64,000 nt of DNA from Pedobacter cryoconitis (GCF_014200605.1 NZ_JACHCE010000002.1:921300-985299), one strand, 5' to 3'; numbered from the stretch's first letter, positions 45,170-57,851 are shown. The notes: a model not told the origin generated them from the letters alone. Program-made: numbers and translations.

Positions 45170-46357
45170 ATGGCAAAAGAAAAGTTTGACCGCAGCAAGC
45201 CGCACTTAAACATCGGCACTATCGGTCACGTTGACCACGGTAAAACAACCTTAACAGCAGCTATCACTAAAGTGTTATCTGATGCTGGTTTATCTGAGGC
45301 GCGTTCATTTGATTCGATTGACTCTGCTCCAGAGGAAAAAGAAAGAGGTATCACTATTAACACTGCACACGTTGAGTATTCAACTGCTAACCGTCACTAT
45401 GCTCACGTTGACTGTCCAGGTCACGCGGATTACGTGAAAAACATGGTTACAGGTGCGGCGCAAATGGATGGTGCTATTATCGTTGTAGCGGCTACAGATG
45501 GTCCTATGCCACAAACTCGTGAGCACATTCTATTGGCTCGCCAGGTAGGTGTACCTTCATTGGTGGTTTTCATGAACAAAGTGGATATGGTTGACGATCC
45601 TGAATTACTAGAATTAGTAGAGATGGAAGTTCGTGAATTATTATCTTTCTATGATTTCCCAGGTGATGATATCCCAGTTATTCAAGGTTCTGCTTTGGGT
45701 GGATTGAACGGTGATGAGAAATGGGTAGCTAAAATTATGGAATTAATGGATGCTGTAGATAGCTACATTCCAATTCCTCCACGTTTAACTGACCTTCCTT
45801 TCTTAATGCCTGTTGAAGATGTATTCTCGATCACTGGTCGTGGTACTGTTGCAACTGGTCGTATTGAGCGTGGTGTAATCAACTCTGGAGATCCAGTTGA
45901 GATCTTAGGTATGGGTGCAGAAAATCTTAAATCAACTGTAACAGGTGTTGAGATGTTCCGTAAGATCCTTGATTATGGTGAAGCAGGAGATAACGTAGGT
46001 TTATTATTACGTGGTATTGAGAAAACTGATATCCGTCGTGGTATGGTTATCTGTAAACCAGGTTCTGTAACTCCTCACACTGATTTCAAAGCTGAGATCT
46101 ATGTATTATCAAAAGCAGAAGGTGGACGTCACACTCCATTCTTTAACAAATACCGTCCACAATTCTATTTCCGTACCACAGACGTTACTGGAGAGATCAC
46201 TCTTCAAGAAGGAACTGAAATGGTTATGCCAGGTGATAACGTTACAATCAATGTTAAATTGATCAACGCAATCGCAATGGAAAAAGGACTTCGTTTCGCT
46301 ATCCGTGAAGGTGGTAGAACAGTAGGTGCTGGTCAGGTAACTGAAATCGTAAAATAA
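45170..46357 (+). CDS. tuf: elongation factor Tu
   Basis: GTPase that delivers aminoacyl-tRNA to the ribosome (395 residues). G1 GHVDHGKT, switch region [16 protein letters not shown]3 [10 protein letters not shown]4 NKVD, G5 SALGG; domains 2 and 3 with [20 protein letters not shown] and [20 protein letters not shown]. It sits in the tRNA-tuf-tRNA-secE-nusG order common across bacteria. Very probably expressed as one long transcript with the tRNAs upstream. Confidence 0.99.
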   Translation: MAKEKFDRSKPHLNIGTIGHVDHGKTTLTAAITKVLSDAGLSEARSFDSIDSAPEEKERGITINTAHVEYSTANRHYAHVDCPGHADYVKNMVTGAAQMDGAIIVVAATDGPMPQTREHILLARQVGVPSLVVFMNKVDMVDDPELLELVEMEVRELLSFYDFPGDDIPVIQGSALGGLNGDEKWVAKIMELMDAVDSYIPIPPRLTDLPFLMPVEDVFSITGRGTVATGRIERGVINSGDPVEILGMGAENLKSTVTGVEMFRKILDYGEAGDNVGLLLRGIEKTDIRRGMVICKPGSVTPHTDFKAEIYVLSKAEGGRHTPFFNKYRPQFYFRTTDVTGEITLQEGTEMVMPGDNVTINVKLINAIAMEKGLRFAIREGGRTVGAGQVTEIVK

Positions 46358-46400
46358 TTACTTAACTGTCCTTCGGGTCACTAAGCAATTAAATAATATT

Positions 46401-46436
46401 ACAAAGTATCCGGACGTTATAGTCTGGATACTTTGT
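46401..46436 (+). terminator. hairpin after tuf
   Basis: A 14-bp stem (46401-46414 with 46423-46436, core ACAAAGTATCC, one G-T pair) and an 8-base loop. No T-run follows, so it may be a partial terminator or an RNA 3' end/processing site before tRNA-Trp. Confidence 0.55.
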
Positions 46437-46479
46437 TCCAAAAATGTTTACATTAACCTTCAGGGGTTGATTCTTATAC

Positions 46480-46550
46480 ACGGGAATAGTTCAACGGTAG
46501 AATAGAGGTCTCCAAAACCTTTGATCAGGGTTCGAATCCTTGTTCCCGTG
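46480..46550 (+). tRNA. tRNA-Trp (anticodon CCA)
   Basis: A 71-nt cloverleaf: acceptor ACGGGAA/TTCCCGT, D-arm GTTCAACGGTAGAAT, anticodon loop CTCCAAA (CCA) between GAGGT and ACCTT, T-loop GGTTCGAATCC, discriminator G. It lies 13 bp before secE, so the two are processed from one RNA. Confidence 0.96.
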
Positions 46551-46563
46551 CAAAAACTTAGAT

Positions 46564-46761
46564 ATGGCTAGCATAGTTCAATTTATTAAAGAATCGTATG
46601 AGGAAATGACCCAGAAGGTTACCTGGCCTACATGGGGAGAACTGCAAAGTTCTGCAGTGCTGGTTTTGGTAGCTTCGTTTATTATTGCAGTGGTTATTTT
46701 TGCAATGGATAAGGGATCTACTTTTGTGTTAGATACTTTTTATAAATCACTTTCTAATTAA
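46564..46761 (+). CDS. secE: preprotein translocase subunit SecE
   Basis: Small essential subunit of the SecYEG channel (65 residues). One amphipathic helix (IVQFIKESYEEMTQKVTWPT, with the family motif VTWPTWGELQSS) and one membrane helix (about 32-52, AVLVLVASFIIAVVIFAM). The frame is open back to 46540 inside the tRNA-Trp 3' end; the ATG at 46564 is the sensible start. Followed by nusG after 9 bp. Confidence 0.96.
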   Translation: MASIVQFIKESYEEMTQKVTWPTWGELQSSAVLVLVASFIIAVVIFAMDKGSTFVLDTFYKSLSN

Positions 46762-46770
46762 TAGAACTAA

Positions 46771-47313
46771 ATGAACGATCAGCTAAAATGGTATGTAGTT
46801 AGGGCGGTAAGCGGAAAAGAGAAGAAGGTAAAACAATACATCGATTCAGAGATCAGTCGTTTAGGTTTTTCTCATCTTGTTCCGCAGGTATTAATCCCTA
46901 TGGAAAAATACTACCAGATGAAAGAAGGAAAGAAGATTGCAAAAGAACGCAACTTTTATCCTGGTTATGTTTTGATTGAAGCAACTTTGGACGGTGAGTT
47001 AGAACACATTATTAAAAATGTGAATAGCGTTATCGGTTTCTTAGGGGATAAAGGTGGAAATCCTGTTCCTATGCGTCAGGCAGAAGTTAACCGTATCCTG
47101 GGTAAAGTAGATGAAATGAGTCAGCAGGGTGAGACTATGAATGTAGCTTACTATGTTGGTGAGAACGTCAAAGTAATGGACGGTCCTTTCAATGGCTTTA
47201 CTGGTGTGATTGAAGAGGTTAACGAAGAGAAGAAAAAACTAAAAGTAATGGTTAAGATTTTCGGAAGGAAAACTCCTCTGGAACTTAACTATATGCAAGT
47301 AGAAAAAGAGTAG
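46771..47313 (+). CDS. nusG: transcription termination/antitermination factor NusG
   Basis: RNA polymerase elongation factor (180 residues). NGN domain (about 4-115, [50 protein letters not shown]) and C-terminal KOW domain (about 125-180, [20 protein letters not shown]). It links polymerase to Rho or to the ribosome. Part of secE-nusG-rplKAJL-rpoBC. Confidence 0.98.
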   Translation: MNDQLKWYVVRAVSGKEKKVKQYIDSEISRLGFSHLVPQVLIPMEKYYQMKEGKKIAKERNFYPGYVLIEATLDGELEHIIKNVNSVIGFLGDKGGNPVPMRQAEVNRILGKVDEMSQQGETMNVAYYVGENVKVMDGPFNGFTGVIEEVNEEKKKLKVMVKIFGRKTPLELNYMQVEKE

Positions 47314-47382
47314 AATAAAAATCTTAAATGTTACATGCTTCCAACATTTTAACATTGAGTATTACAATTAACAAATCAGAAA

Positions 47383-47826
47383 ATGGCAAAAGAAGTCAGT
47401 GCGCTTGTTAAATTACAAATCAAAGGAGGAGCTGCAAATCCATCGCCACCAGTAGGACCTGCATTAGGTGCTAAAGGTGTTAACATCATGGAATTTTGCA
47501 AGCAATTTAATGCTCGTACCCAAGATAAGCCTGGTAAAGTATTACCTGTTGTAATTACTGTTTATGCTGACAAGTCTTTCGAATTTATCATCAAAACCCC
47601 GCCGGTTGCTATCCAGTTAAAGGATGCTACTAAATTAGCGAGTGGTTCTGCTGAGCCCAACCGTAAGAAAGTTGGTTCGGTGACTTGGGATCAGGTTAAG
47701 TCAATTGCTGAAGATAAAATGACTGATTTAAATGCATTCACTATCGAGTCGGCAATGAGTATGGTTGCCGGTACAGCACGCAGTATGGGAATCACCGTTA
47801 GCGGCGATGCACCCTGGACAAATTAA
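47383..47826 (+). CDS. rplK: 50S ribosomal protein uL11
   Basis: 147 residues, normal length. N-terminal domain [20 protein letters not shown] (the Pro-rich thiostrepton-binding linker region) and C-terminal 23S rRNA-binding domain [20 protein letters not shown] with [11 protein letters not shown]. It forms the base of the GTPase-associated stalk with L10/L12, encoded just downstream. Confidence 0.98.
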   Translation: MAKEVSALVKLQIKGGAANPSPPVGPALGAKGVNIMEFCKQFNARTQDKPGKVLPVVITVYADKSFEFIIKTPPVAIQLKDATKLASGSAEPNRKKVGSVTWDQVKSIAEDKMTDLNAFTIESAMSMVAGTARSMGITVSGDAPWTN

Positions 47827-47849
47827 TTAACAAAAAACAGTTTACAACA

Positions 47850-48548
47850 GTGGCTAAATTAACAAAAAATCAAAAAAAGGCACATGCTAAACTAGAATCT
47901 GGTAAAACGTATTCTTTACAGGATGCGGCTGCTTTGGTAAAAGAAATCACTACTACTAAATTTGATGCTTCGGTTGATATCGACATCGCTTTAGGTGTTG
48001 ATCCGCGTAAAGCGAATCAAATGGTACGTGGTATCGCTACTTTACCACACGGTACAGGTAAAACTGTACGTGTATTAGTTCTTTGTAATCCTGATAAGGA
48101 AGACGAAGCTAAAGCGGCAGGTGCAGATTTCGTAGGTTTAGACGAATATGTTGCCAAGATTGAAGGTGGATGGACTGATGTTGACATTATTATCACTACT
48201 CCTGCTTGTATGGCAAAAGTAGGTAAACTGGGCCGCGTTTTAGGTCCACGTAACCTTATGCCAAACCCAAAATCAGGTACTGTAACTAACGAAGTTGGTA
48301 AAGCAGTAACTGACGTAAAAGGCGGTAAGATTGATTTTAAAGTTGACAAAAGTGGTATCATTCATGCTTCGGTAGGAAAAGTATCATTCCCAGCAGAAAA
48401 AATATATGAAAATGCATTAGAAGTTCTTCAAGTAATTTCTAAGCTTAAACCATCTGCTGCTAAAGGAACTTATTTTAAGAGCATTCATGTTTCTTCTACA
48501 ATGAGTCCTGGAATCGCAATCGAAACAAAATCAGTAGCAGGGATCTAA
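47850..48548 (+). CDS. rplA: 50S ribosomal protein uL1
   Basis: 232 residues; forms the mobile L1 stalk at the E-site. Signatures: [40 protein letters not shown], the family signature around [20 protein letters not shown], then [13 protein letters not shown]. The start is GTG at 47850, 23 bases after rplK. In many bacteria L1 represses its own rplK-rplA mRNA; I see no obvious operator in the 23-base gap. Confidence 0.97.
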   Translation: MAKLTKNQKKAHAKLESGKTYSLQDAAALVKEITTTKFDASVDIDIALGVDPRKANQMVRGIATLPHGTGKTVRVLVLCNPDKEDEAKAAGADFVGLDEYVAKIEGGWTDVDIIITTPACMAKVGKLGRVLGPRNLMPNPKSGTVTNEVGKAVTDVKGGKIDFKVDKSGIIHASVGKVSFPAEKIYENALEVLQVISKLKPSAAKGTYFKSIHVSSTMSPGIAIETKSVAGI

Positions 48549-48550
48549 TT

Positions 48551-49072
48551 ATGAACAGAGAAGAAAAACACGAAGTAGTTTCGGCTCTTCAAGAGAAGAT
48601 GCAGGACTTTGGCAATTTTTATATTGCTGATACATCAAGCTTATCTGTTGAGAAAATTAACAACATCCGTCGCAAATGTTTCGAAAGCGGTATTGAAATG
48701 CAAGTTGCTAAAAATACTTTAATCAGAAAAGCGATTGAAGGATTGGAAGGCGATAATTCAAGTATTTTTGAAGCATTAAAAGGCCAGTCAGCATTATTAT
48801 TCTCAAGAACAGGTAATGGTCCGGCTAAGCTGATCAAAGCCTTGAGAAAAGGATCTGACAAACCACAGTTGAAAGCTGCGTTTATTGACACAGCAATCTA
48901 TGTTGGAGATAATCATTTAGATGCATTAGTAAGCTTGAAATCAAGAGAAGAGCTTATTGGAGACATCATTGGCTTGCTACAATCGCCAGCTAAAAATGTT
49001 ATTTCAGCACTTAAATCTAGTGGTGGTAAAATCGCAGGAATTGTTAAAACTCTTCAGGAAAGAGAAGGTTAA
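48551..49072 (+). CDS. rplJ: 50S ribosomal protein uL10
   Basis: 173 residues. The N-terminal rRNA-binding domain has FYIADTSSLSVEKINNIRRK and EMQVAKNTLIRKAIEGL; the C-terminal helix that holds L7/L12 dimers ends in KIAGIVKTLQEREG. Two bases separate it from rplA. Stalk base protein. Confidence 0.98.
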   Translation: MNREEKHEVVSALQEKMQDFGNFYIADTSSLSVEKINNIRRKCFESGIEMQVAKNTLIRKAIEGLEGDNSSIFEALKGQSALLFSRTGNGPAKLIKALRKGSDKPQLKAAFIDTAIYVGDNHLDALVSLKSREELIGDIIGLLQSPAKNVISALKSSGGKIAGIVKTLQEREG

Positions 49073-49139
49073 GGAACACCTTATAAGTTTCATATTATTA
49101 TAAATTATTTTTCACGTCAAATTTTAAAAACTCTATAAA

Positions 49140-49514
49140 ATGGCAGATTTAAAAGCGTTTGCTGAGCAATTAGTAAACTTAACAGTTAAAGAAGTTAACG
49201 AATTAGCTCAAATCCTTAAAGACGAGTATGGTATCGAACCAGCTGCTGCTGCAGTTGCTGTTGCAGGTCCTGCTGGTGATGCTGCTCCTGCAGCTGAAGA
49301 AAAATCTACTTTCGATGTTATCTTGAAAGAAGCTGGTGGTTCTAAATTAGCAGTTGTTAAGTTGGTTAAAGACTTAACTGGATTAGGTTTGAAAGAAGCT
49401 AAAGATTTAGTTGACGGTGCACCAAAAGAATTAAAAGCTGGTGTTTCTAAAGACGAAGCTGAAGCTTTGAAAAAACAATTAGAAGAAGCTGGAGCTGTAG
49501 TTGAGATTAAGTAA
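49140..49514 (+). CDS. rplL: 50S ribosomal protein bL12 (L7/L12)
   Basis: Acidic stalk protein of 124 residues. N-terminal dimerisation helices ([20 protein letters not shown]), Ala/Pro hinge ([20 protein letters not shown]), and C-terminal factor-binding domain ([20 protein letters not shown]). It recruits translation factors. Followed by a 30-bp perfect palindrome before rpoB. Confidence 0.98.
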   Translation: MADLKAFAEQLVNLTVKEVNELAQILKDEYGIEPAAAAVAVAGPAGDAAPAAEEKSTFDVILKEAGGSKLAVVKLVKDLTGLGLKEAKDLVDGAPKELKAGVSKDEAEALKKQLEEAGAVVEIK

Positions 49515-49541
49515 TCACTTAATTTTAATATAACTTTAAAC

Positions 49542-49571
49542 ATAGACTCCGACTGTACAGTCGGAGTCTAT
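49542..49571. terminator. 30-bp perfect palindrome between rplL and rpoB
   Basis: ATAGACTCCGACT, then GTAC, then the exact complement (49542-49571). The RNA hairpin lacks a T-run, so it looks like a partial terminator/attenuator or an RNase III site rather than a full stop. The rplL-rpoB gap carries comparable elements in other bacteria. Confidence 0.6.
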
Positions 49572-49667
49572 ACCTGTTTATATACATTTCATCTAAGTTT
49601 GGTTGGTGAGATGTTCACGGCAAACCAAACAAATAGTTTATTCTTAAACTAAATTAACTTTAGTACC

Positions 49668-52600
49668 TTGGCAAATAAAGTCGACCAAAGAGTAAATTTT
49701 GCACGTAGTAAGCACATCATAGATTACCCGGATTTTCTAGATGTACAGTTGCAATCATTCAGAGAATTTTTCCAGATAGAAACTACTTCAGACAACCGTC
49801 ATACAGAGGGCTTGTTTAAAGTGTTTGCTGAAAACTTTCCAATCACTGATTCCAGAAATATTTTCGTTTTGGAATTCCTTGATTATTTTATTGACCCGCC
49901 GCGCTATGATATACCTGAGTGTATTGATCGTGGGTTAACTTATAGTGTTCCGTTAAAGGCAAAGTTGAAATTGTCTTGTAATGATGCGGAGCACGAAGAT
50001 TTTGAAACTATCATTCAGGATGTATATCTGGGAACTATCCCATATATGACCCCTAAGGGTACATTCGTAATCAATGGTGCAGAGCGTGTAATTGTTTCTC
50101 AGTTACACAGGTCTCCAGGTGTGTTCTTCGGCCAGAGCCGTCACACAAATGGTACCAAGCTTTATTCTGCACGTGTGATTCCTTTCAAAGGATCCTGGAT
50201 CGAGTTTGCTACTGACGTAAATAACGTCATGTATGCGTATATCGACCGTAAGAAAAAGTTCCCGGTTACCACGTTATTACGTGCTATTGGTTACGACTCT
50301 GATAAAGACATCCTTGAATTGTTTGACTTAGCTGATGAGGTTAAGGTTAGCAAATCTGGTTTGAAAAAATATATCGGACGTAAGCTTGCTGCGAGAGTTT
50401 TAAGAAAATGGGTTGAAGATTTTGTAGACGAAGATACTGGTGAAGTAGTTTCGATAGATCGTAACGAAGTGATCTTAGACAGGGATACTGTTTTAGAAGA
50501 CGAGCATATTGATATGATCATTGACGCTGGCGTTAAAACTATTATCTTATCTAAAGATGATGGTGCTAGTCAGGCTGATTATACTATTATATATAATACA
50601 TTACAAAAAGATACTTCAAACTCTGAAAAAGAGGCTGTTGAAAACATCTACCGTGCTTTGCGTAACGCAGAACCACCTGATGAGGAAACTGCAAGAGGTA
50701 TCATTGAGCGTTTATTCTTCTCGGACAAACGTTATGACTTAGGAGATGTTGGTCGTTACCGCATCAACCGTAAGTTGAAAATGGATACTCCTGATCACGT
50801 TAAAGTATTAACAAAAGCAGATATTATTGCAATTGTTAAATACCTGATCAAATTAATCAACTCTAAGGAAGAGGTCGATGATATTGACCACTTGTCAAAC
50901 CGTCGTGTACGTACAGTAGGTGAGCAGTTATATGCTCAGTTTGGTGTAGGTCTTGCGCGTATGGCACGTACAATCCGTGAGCGGATGAATATTCGTGATA
51001 ATGAGGTTTTCACACCAACAGACTTAATTAACGCCCGTACTTTATCGTCGGTTATTAATTCATTCTTTGGTACTAACCAGCTATCACAGTTTATGGACCA
51101 GACCAATCCTCTTGCAGAGATTACGCACAAGCGTCGTCTTTCGGCATTAGGCCCAGGTGGTCTTTCCCGTGAAAGAGCTGGTTTCGAGGTGCGTGACGTT
51201 CACTATACCCACTACGGTAGGTTGTGTACAATTGAAACACCAGAGGGACCAAACATTGGTTTGATTTCATCTCTTTGTGTACATGCGAAGATTAATACAT
51301 TAGGATTTATCGAAACTCCATACAAAATCGTAAGAGACGGTGTGGTTGCTGTAGATGAAGATGTAATTTATCTTTCTGCTGAAGATGAAGATGGTAAAAC
51401 TATCGCACAGGCAAACGCTGCTTATGATGATAAAGGTAATTTCACCACTGCACGTGTTAAAGCACGTTATGAGGGTGACTTCCCGATTATTGAGCCTGAG
51501 AAATTAGACTTAATGGACGTGGCGCCAAATCAGATTACTTCGATTGCTGCTTCATTGATTCCTTTCCTTGAGCATGATGATGCGAACAGAGCCCTGATGG
51601 GTTCCAACATGCAACGTCAGGCCGTACCATTGTTACGTCCTGAAGCTCCGATTGTTGGTACTGGTCTTGAAGGTCGTGTTGCACGTGACTCAAGAACATT
51701 GATCAATGCTGAAGGTGATGGTATTGTTGAATATGTTGATGCAAATGAAATTACTATCAAATATGTAAGAAACGATGCAGATCGTTTAGTATCATTTGAA
51801 GGTGATAGCAAAACTTATAAATTAATTAAATTCAAGAAAACCAACCAGAATACTTGTATCAACTTAAAACCAATTGTTAAAAAAGGTCAGAAAGTTGTTA
51901 AAGGACAAGTACTTTGTGAAGGTTATGCAACTGAAAACGGTGAACTTGCTTTAGGCAGGAACCTTAAAGTAGCGTTCATGCCTTGGCAGGGATATAACTT
52001 TGAGGATGCGATTGTAATCAGTGAACGTATTGTTCGTGAAGACATTTTCACTTCATTGCATATTGAAGAGTTTGAATTGGAAGTACGTGATACAAAACGT
52101 GGAGAAGAGGAATTAACACCAGATATCCCTAACGTTTCTGAAGAAGCTACTAAAGATTTAGATGAAAACGGTATCATTCGTATCGGTGCTGAAGTAAAAG
52201 AAGGCGATATCCTTATTGGTAAAATTACACCAAAAGGTGAGTCTGATCCTTCACCGGAAGAGAAATTATTACGCGCTATCTTTGGAGATAAAGCAGGTGA
52301 TGTGAAAGATGCATCCTTGAAAACTCCTCCTTCGATCAGAGGTGTTGTAATTGATACTAAATTATTCTCAAGAGCTAAGAAAACTACTAAAGCTGAAGAA
52401 AAAGCAGCGATAGAGAAATTAGACAAGAGATATAATCTGGCTACAACCAATCTTAAAAATGAGTTGGTTGACAAATTGTTCCAGATTGTAAATGGTAAAA
52501 CTTCTCAGGGTATTTTCAACGTTTACAAGGAATTATTATTCCCTAAAGGTGCTAAGTTCACTCAAAAAAGTTTAGCTGATCTTGAATTCGCTCACATTAA

Positions 52601-53471
52601 TCCATACAAATGGACTACTGATGACGATAAAAATGATCAGATCAAAATTTTGATCCACAACTATGGTATCCGTGTAAACGAAGAACTGGGTGCATATAAG
52701 CGTGATAAATTTGCCATCAGTGTTGGTGATGAATTGCCTTCAGGTATTGTGCAGATGGCTAAAGTTTATGTTGCTAAAAAACGTAAACTAAAAGTAGGGG
52801 ATAAGATGGCTGGTCGTCACGGTAATAAGGGTATTGTTGCCCGTATCGTTCGTGATGAAGATATGCCGTTCCTTGATGATGGAACTCCTGTTGATATCGT
52901 GTTGAACCCACTGGGTGTACCTTCACGTATGAACCTTGGACAGATCTATGAAACTGTATTGGCATGGGCCGGTAAAGAATTGGGTGTGAAATTTGCAACT
53001 CCGATCTTTGATGGTGCTAAGCATGATGAAGTTGAAGAGTGGATCGCTAAAGCTGGTGTTCCTGCTTCAGGAAGAACTTATTTACATAATGGTTTAACAG
53101 GTGAGCGTTTCGACCAGCCAACTACAGTAGGTATTATCTACATGCTGAAACTTGGACACATGGTTGATGATAAAATGCACGCCCGTTCAATCGGACCATA
53201 TTCATTAATTACACAACAACCATTGGGTGGTAAAGCTCAATTCGGGGGTCAGCGTTTTGGTGAGATGGAGGTTTGGGCATTAGAAGCATTTGGTGCGGCT
53301 AATATTCTACAAGAGATCCTGACTGTGAAGTCTGATGATGTAATTGGTAGAGCCAAAACTTATGAAGCAATTGTAAAAGGCGAAAACCTGCCGACTCCAG
53401 GTGTACCGGAATCATTCAATGTACTGGTACATGAGCTGCGCGGATTAGGTTTAGATATTACGTTAGACTAA
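49668..53471 (+). CDS. rpoB: RNA polymerase beta subunit
   Basis: Catalytic-core subunit (1267 residues). Signatures: [12 protein letters not shown]; the rifampicin region [20 protein letters not shown] with [40 protein letters not shown]; the catalytic-region [12 protein letters not shown]; and the C-terminal [20 protein letters not shown] and [20 protein letters not shown]. At the positions usually changed in rifampicin resistance the sequence looks wild type (Gln, Asp, His, Ser present). The start appears to be TTG at 49668 (reads as [20 protein letters not shown]); no ATG lies close by in frame. Confidence 0.98.
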   Translation: MANKVDQRVNFARSKHIIDYPDFLDVQLQSFREFFQIETTSDNRHTEGLFKVFAENFPITDSRNIFVLEFLDYFIDPPRYDIPECIDRGLTYSVPLKAKLKLSCNDAEHEDFETIIQDVYLGTIPYMTPKGTFVINGAERVIVSQLHRSPGVFFGQSRHTNGTKLYSARVIPFKGSWIEFATDVNNVMYAYIDRKKKFPVTTLLRAIGYDSDKDILELFDLADEVKVSKSGLKKYIGRKLAARVLRKWVEDFVDEDTGEVVSIDRNEVILDRDTVLEDEHIDMIIDAGVKTIILSKDDGASQADYTIIYNTLQKDTSNSEKEAVENIYRALRNAEPPDEETARGIIERLFFSDKRYDLGDVGRYRINRKLKMDTPDHVKVLTKADIIAIVKYLIKLINSKEEVDDIDHLSNRRVRTVGEQLYAQFGVGLARMARTIRERMNIRDNEVFTPTDLINARTLSSVINSFFGTNQLSQFMDQTNPLAEITHKRRLSALGPGGLSRERAGFEVRDVHYTHYGRLCTIETPEGPNIGLISSLCVHAKINTLGFIETPYKIVRDGVVAVDEDVIYLSAEDEDGKTIAQANAAYDDKGNFTTARVKARYEGDFPIIEPEKLDLMDVAPNQITSIAASLIPFLEHDDANRALMGSNMQRQAVPLLRPEAPIVGTGLEGRVARDSRTLINAEGDGIVEYVDANEITIKYVRNDADRLVSFEGDSKTYKLIKFKKTNQNTCINLKPIVKKGQKVVKGQVLCEGYATENGELALGRNLKVAFMPWQGYNFEDAIVISERIVREDIFTSLHIEEFELEVRDTKRGEEELTPDIPNVSEEATKDLDENGIIRIGAEVKEGDILIGKITPKGESDPSPEEKLLRAIFGDKAGDVKDASLKTPPSIRGVVIDTKLFSRAKKTTKAEEKAAIEKLDKRYNLATTNLKNELVDKLFQIVNGKTSQGIFNVYKELLFPKGAKFTQKSLADLEFAHINPYKWTTDDDKNDQIKILIHNYGIRVNEELGAYKRDKFAISVGDELPSGIVQMAKVYVAKKRKLKVGDKMAGRHGNKGIVARIVRDEDMPFLDDGTPVDIVLNPLGVPSRMNLGQIYETVLAWAGKELGVKFATPIFDGAKHDEVEEWIAKAGVPASGRTYLHNGLTGERFDQPTTVGIIYMLKLGHMVDDKMHARSIGPYSLITQQPLGGKAQFGGQRFGEMEVWALEAFGAANILQEILTVKSDDVIGRAKTYEAIVKGENLPTPGVPESFNVLVHELRGLGLDITLD

Positions 53472-53487
53472 TGTTGAATTTTTTAAT

Positions 53488-53531
53488 GTCGGAATGGGAC
53501 CTGTTCAAACAGGAGCCCATTCTGACTTTTT
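53488..53531 (+). terminator. terminator-like hairpin between rpoB and rpoC
   Basis: Outer 11-bp stem (GTCGGAATGGG at 53488-53498 with 53516-53526, one G-T pair), a small internal loop, an inner 5-bp stem CCTGT/ACAGG with loop TCAA, then five T's. It has every mark of an intrinsic terminator although rpoC begins only 28 bp further on. Confidence 0.65.
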
Positions 53532-53558
53532 AAATTTTCAAATTCAAACAACAGAGCT

Positions 53559-56500
53559 ATGTCTTACAAAAAGGATAATAAATTAAAAAGCAATTTCACC
53601 TCGATTACCATTAGTTTGGCATCGCCGGAGGCTATTTTAGAGCGCTCTAGTGGTGAGGTGTTAAAACCTGAGACTATTAATTATCGTACTTACAAACCTG
53701 AACGTGATGGTTTGTTCTGCGAGCGTATTTTTGGTCCGGTAAAAGATTACGAATGTCACTGTGGTAAATACAAACGTATCCGTTATAAAGGTATTGTTTG
53801 TGACCGTTGTGGTGTTGAGGTAACGGAGAAAAAAGTACGTAGAGAGCGTATGGGACACATTAACTTAGTAGTTCCTGTTGCGCATATCTGGTATTTCCGT
53901 TCATTGCCAAACAAAATTGGTTACTTATTAGGCCTTCCTACCAAAAGATTAGATTTGATCATTTACTACGAGCGTTATGTAGTTATTCAATCTGGTTTAA
54001 TGGAAGAACAGGGTATCCAGTATATGGATTTCCTGACTGAGGAAGAGTACTTAGATATTCTTGATAAATTACCTAAAGAAAACCAATACTTAGACGATAA
54101 GGATCCTAATAAATTCATCGCCAAAATGGGTGCTGAAGCATTAGAAGATTTATTGAAACGTATTGACTTAGATACTTTATCTTATAACTTACGTCACCAG
54201 GCTGCAAACGAGACTTCTCAGCAACGTAAAAACGAAGCATTAAAACGCTTACAGGTTGTTGAAGCTTTCCGTGGTGCAAGAACACGTATTGAGAATAATC
54301 CAGAATGGATGATTATCAAAATTGTTCCTGTTATTCCACCAGAATTGCGTCCGTTAGTACCTCTTGAAGGTGGTCGTTTTGCTACTTCAGATTTGAATGA
54401 TCTGTACCGTCGGGTGATTATCCGTAACAACCGTTTAAAGCGTTTGATCGAGATTAAAGCACCAGAGGTTATTTTACGTAACGAGAAACGTATGTTACAG
54501 GAAGCTGTAGATTCGTTATTCGATAACTCACGTAAAGTAAATGCGGTAAAAACTGAAGGTAACCGTGCTTTGAAATCTCTTTCAGATATTCTGAAAGGTA
54601 AACAAGGTCGTTTCCGTCAAAACTTATTGGGTAAACGTGTGGATTATTCTGCGCGTTCGGTAATTGTTGTAGGTCCAAACCTTAAATTACACGAATGTGG
54701 TTTACCTAAAGATATGGCTGCTGAGCTATTCAAACCGTTTATCATTCGTAAGATGATCGAACGTGGAATTGTGAAAACAGTTAAATCTGCAAAGAAAATT
54801 GTTGACAGAAAAGATCCGTTAGTTTGGGATATTCTTGAAAACGTTTTAAAAGGACACCCTGTATTACTGAATCGTGCACCTACGCTGCACAGATTGGGTA
54901 TCCAGTCTTTCCAGCCTAAATTGGTGGAAGGAAAAGCAATCCAGTTACACCCGTTAGTGTGTACTGCATTCAACGCCGATTTTGACGGTGACCAGATGGC
55001 TGTGCATTTACCTTTAGGTCATGCTGCGATTTTGGAAGCCCAGGTATTGATGTTAGCTGCACACAACATTCTGAATCCTGCAAACGGTACTCCGATTACT
55101 GTACCTTCTCAGGATATGGTTTTGGGTCTTTATTATATTACTAAAGGCCGTAGAACTGATGCTCAGCGTGTTGTTAACGGACAGGATTTCTCATTCTATT
55201 CTCCGGAAGAAGTTATCATTGCTTACAATGAGAAACGTATCGATCTTCACGCATTTATCAAAGTAAAGGTAAATGTTAAAGACGCTGATGGAAATATCGT
55301 TAATAAATTAACTGAAACTACAGTTGGTCGTGTACTGTTTAATCAAATGGTTCCGGCAGAAGTAGGATATATCAATGAATTGCTGACTAAAAAATCACTG
55401 AGAGATATTATCGGTGATGTAGTTAAGGTTACTGGTATGGCTCGTGCATCAAGATTCCTTGATGATATTAAAGAGTTAGGTTTCCAAATGGCATTCAGAG
55501 GTGGACTATCGTTTAACTTACAGGATGTGAACATCCCTGCAGAAAAACAAGTTCTTTTAGAACAGGCTTCTGCTGAAGTTGAAGAGGTAAGGAATAACTA
55601 TAACATGGGATTCATTACCAACAACGAGCGTTACAATCAGATTATCGATATCTGGACTCGTATCAACAACCGTTTAACATCATTCGTGATGACTCAGTTA
55701 TCCAGCGATAACCAAGGATTTAACTCGGTATATATGATGCTTGACTCTGGAGCACGTGGATCTAAAGAGCAGATTCGTCAGCTTTGCGGAATGCGTGGTC
55801 TGATGGCAAAACCTCAGAAATCAGGTTCAGGTGGTGAAATTATTGAGAATCCGATTCTTTCGAACTTTAAAGAAGGACTATCAGTATTAGAATACTTTAT
55901 CTCTACCCACGGTGCGCGTAAAGGTTTGGCGGATACAGCGTTAAAAACTGCAGATGCTGGTTACCTGACCCGTCGTTTACATGACGTTGCTCAGGATATG
56001 ATCGTGAACGCTGCTGATTGTGGTACTTTAAGAGGTATGTATACTACTGCGTTGAAAGATAACGAAGATATCGTTGAACCATTATATGACAGAATTTTAG
56101 GTCGTATTTCACTTCATGATGTATTTAATCCTCTGGATGGTGCATTATTGGTAAGTGCTGGTCAGGATATTGACGAAGATATCGCAAAAGCAATCGATGA
56201 GTCTCCTTTAGAAGGCGTGGAAATACGTTCAGTATTGACATGTGAAAATAAAAGAGGTGTTTGTGCGCTTTGTTACGGACGTAACCTTGCAACTGGTAAA
56301 CGTGTTCAACGTGGTGAAGCTGTCGGCGTAATTGCTGCACAGTCTATCGGTGAGCCGGGTACACAGTTAACATTACGTACGTTTCACGTGGGTGGTACCG
56401 CATCGAACATTGCTGCTGAATCTCAGATCAATGCGAAGTTTGATGGTATCATAGAATTCGAAAACGTTCGTACTGTAGCAAATGATACAGGTGAGCAAGG

Positions 56501-57851
56501 TGTGAAACAAATTGTTTTAGGCCGTTCAGGTGAATTCAAAATCGTAGAAAAAGGTACTGGTAAAGTTATCATGACTAATAATATCCCTTACGGTTCATTC
56601 TTATATGTTGAAGAAGGAGCTGAAATTAAAAAAGGAGATAAGATTTGTTCATGGGATCCGTATAACGCGGTTATTATCTCAGAGTTTGCCGGTAAAATCG
56701 AATTTGACGCAATTATTGAAGGTGTTACCTTCCGTGAAGAGTCAGATGAGCAAACCGGTCACCGTGAGAAAGTAATTATCGATACACGTGATAAAACTAA
56801 AAATCCATCAGTAAGAGTATTAGATAAAAAAGGTGAATTAATCAGACAGTATAACATTCCTGTTGGTGCTCACGTTTCTATCGATGATGGAGAAGCAGTT
56901 AAAACTGGTCAGATCTTAGTTAAAATCCCTCGTGCTACAGGAAAAACAAGAGATATTACGGGTGGTTTACCACGTGTAACTGAATTGTTCGAAGCACGTA
57001 ACCCTTCTAACCCGGCTGTAGTAACCGAGATTGATGGTGTTGTAACTTTAGGTGGTGTGAAACGTGGTAATCGTGAGATGACTATCGAATCAAAAGATGG
57101 TGAGATCAAGAAATATCTGGTACCATTATCTAAACACATCCTGGTTCAGGACAATGACTTCGTGAAAGCTGGTATGCCATTATCGGACGGATCGATTTCT
57201 CCTGCGGATATTTTAGCAATTAAAGGTCCTGCGGCTGTACAAGAATACTTAGTGAATGGTATCCAGGAGGTTTACCGTTTACAAGGTGTAAAAATCAATG
57301 ATAAACACTTTGAGGTTATTGTACACCAGATGATGCAGAAAGTTCATATTGAAGATCCGGGAGATACTACATTCTTAGAAAATAACTCTGTAGATCGTTG
57401 GGACTTCATGATTGAAAACGATGATATCTATGACAAGAAAGTTGTTATTGATGCTGGTGATTCAAATACTGTTAAACCAGGTCAGATTCTTTCTCTGCGT
57501 AAATTAAGAGACGAAAATTCTCAGTTAAAACGTAAAGATTTGAAACAGATCGAAGTTCGTGATGCAAGATCAGCAACTGCTAGTTCTGTATTACAAGGTA
57601 TTACACGTGCATCATTAGGTACGAAATCATTCATCTCTGCAGCTTCCTTCCAGGAAACTACAAAAGTATTAAACGAAGCTGCAATTGCGGGTAAACGTGA
57701 TAACATGCTTGGATTGAAAGAAAACGTAATCGTTGGTCACTTGATTCCTTCAGGTACTGGTGTACGCGGATACGAACGTATTATCGTTGGTTCACAAGAT
57801 GAGTATGACAAATTATTAGCTTCGAAACAAGAAGAAGAAATTGAAGCGTAA
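53559..57851 (+). CDS. rpoC: RNA polymerase beta-prime subunit
   Basis: Catalytic subunit (1430 residues). N-terminal zinc finger [20 protein letters not shown], the lid/rudder region, the active-site triad [16 protein letters not shown] (three Asp binding Mg), bridge-helix region [13 protein letters not shown] onward, second zinc site [14 protein letters not shown], trigger-loop [18 protein letters not shown], and the C-terminal [16 protein letters not shown]. The start is ATG at 53559. Ends the secE-to-rpoC transcription unit with a terminator. Confidence 0.99.
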   Translation: MSYKKDNKLKSNFTSITISLASPEAILERSSGEVLKPETINYRTYKPERDGLFCERIFGPVKDYECHCGKYKRIRYKGIVCDRCGVEVTEKKVRRERMGHINLVVPVAHIWYFRSLPNKIGYLLGLPTKRLDLIIYYERYVVIQSGLMEEQGIQYMDFLTEEEYLDILDKLPKENQYLDDKDPNKFIAKMGAEALEDLLKRIDLDTLSYNLRHQAANETSQQRKNEALKRLQVVEAFRGARTRIENNPEWMIIKIVPVIPPELRPLVPLEGGRFATSDLNDLYRRVIIRNNRLKRLIEIKAPEVILRNEKRMLQEAVDSLFDNSRKVNAVKTEGNRALKSLSDILKGKQGRFRQNLLGKRVDYSARSVIVVGPNLKLHECGLPKDMAAELFKPFIIRKMIERGIVKTVKSAKKIVDRKDPLVWDILENVLKGHPVLLNRAPTLHRLGIQSFQPKLVEGKAIQLHPLVCTAFNADFDGDQMAVHLPLGHAAILEAQVLMLAAHNILNPANGTPITVPSQDMVLGLYYITKGRRTDAQRVVNGQDFSFYSPEEVIIAYNEKRIDLHAFIKVKVNVKDADGNIVNKLTETTVGRVLFNQMVPAEVGYINELLTKKSLRDIIGDVVKVTGMARASRFLDDIKELGFQMAFRGGLSFNLQDVNIPAEKQVLLEQASAEVEEVRNNYNMGFITNNERYNQIIDIWTRINNRLTSFVMTQLSSDNQGFNSVYMMLDSGARGSKEQIRQLCGMRGLMAKPQKSGSGGEIIENPILSNFKEGLSVLEYFISTHGARKGLADTALKTADAGYLTRRLHDVAQDMIVNAADCGTLRGMYTTALKDNEDIVEPLYDRILGRISLHDVFNPLDGALLVSAGQDIDEDIAKAIDESPLEGVEIRSVLTCENKRGVCALCYGRNLATGKRVQRGEAVGVIAAQSIGEPGTQLTLRTFHVGGTASNIAAESQINAKFDGIIEFENVRTVANDTGEQGVKQIVLGRSGEFKIVEKGTGKVIMTNNIPYGSFLYVEEGAEIKKGDKICSWDPYNAVIISEFAGKIEFDAIIEGVTFREESDEQTGHREKVIIDTRDKTKNPSVRVLDKKGELIRQYNIPVGAHVSIDDGEAVKTGQILVKIPRATGKTRDITGGLPRVTELFEARNPSNPAVVTEIDGVVTLGGVKRGNREMTIESKDGEIKKYLVPLSKHILVQDNDFVKAGMPLSDGSISPADILAIKGPAAVQEYLVNGIQEVYRLQGVKINDKHFEVIVHQMMQKVHIEDPGDTTFLENNSVDRWDFMIENDDIYDKKVVIDAGDSNTVKPGQILSLRKLRDENSQLKRKDLKQIEVRDARSATASSVLQGITRASLGTKSFISAASFQETTKVLNEAAIAGKRDNMLGLKENVIVGHLIPSGTGVRGYERIIVGSQDEYDKLLASKQEEEIEA

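Noticed and set aside
49208-49543. 111-codon minus-strand frame over rplL, and long antisense frames over rplA, rpoB and rpoC
   Set aside because: Shadows of strongly biased real genes; their translations are low-complexity Ser/Ala/Thr-rich and lack any family resemblance.
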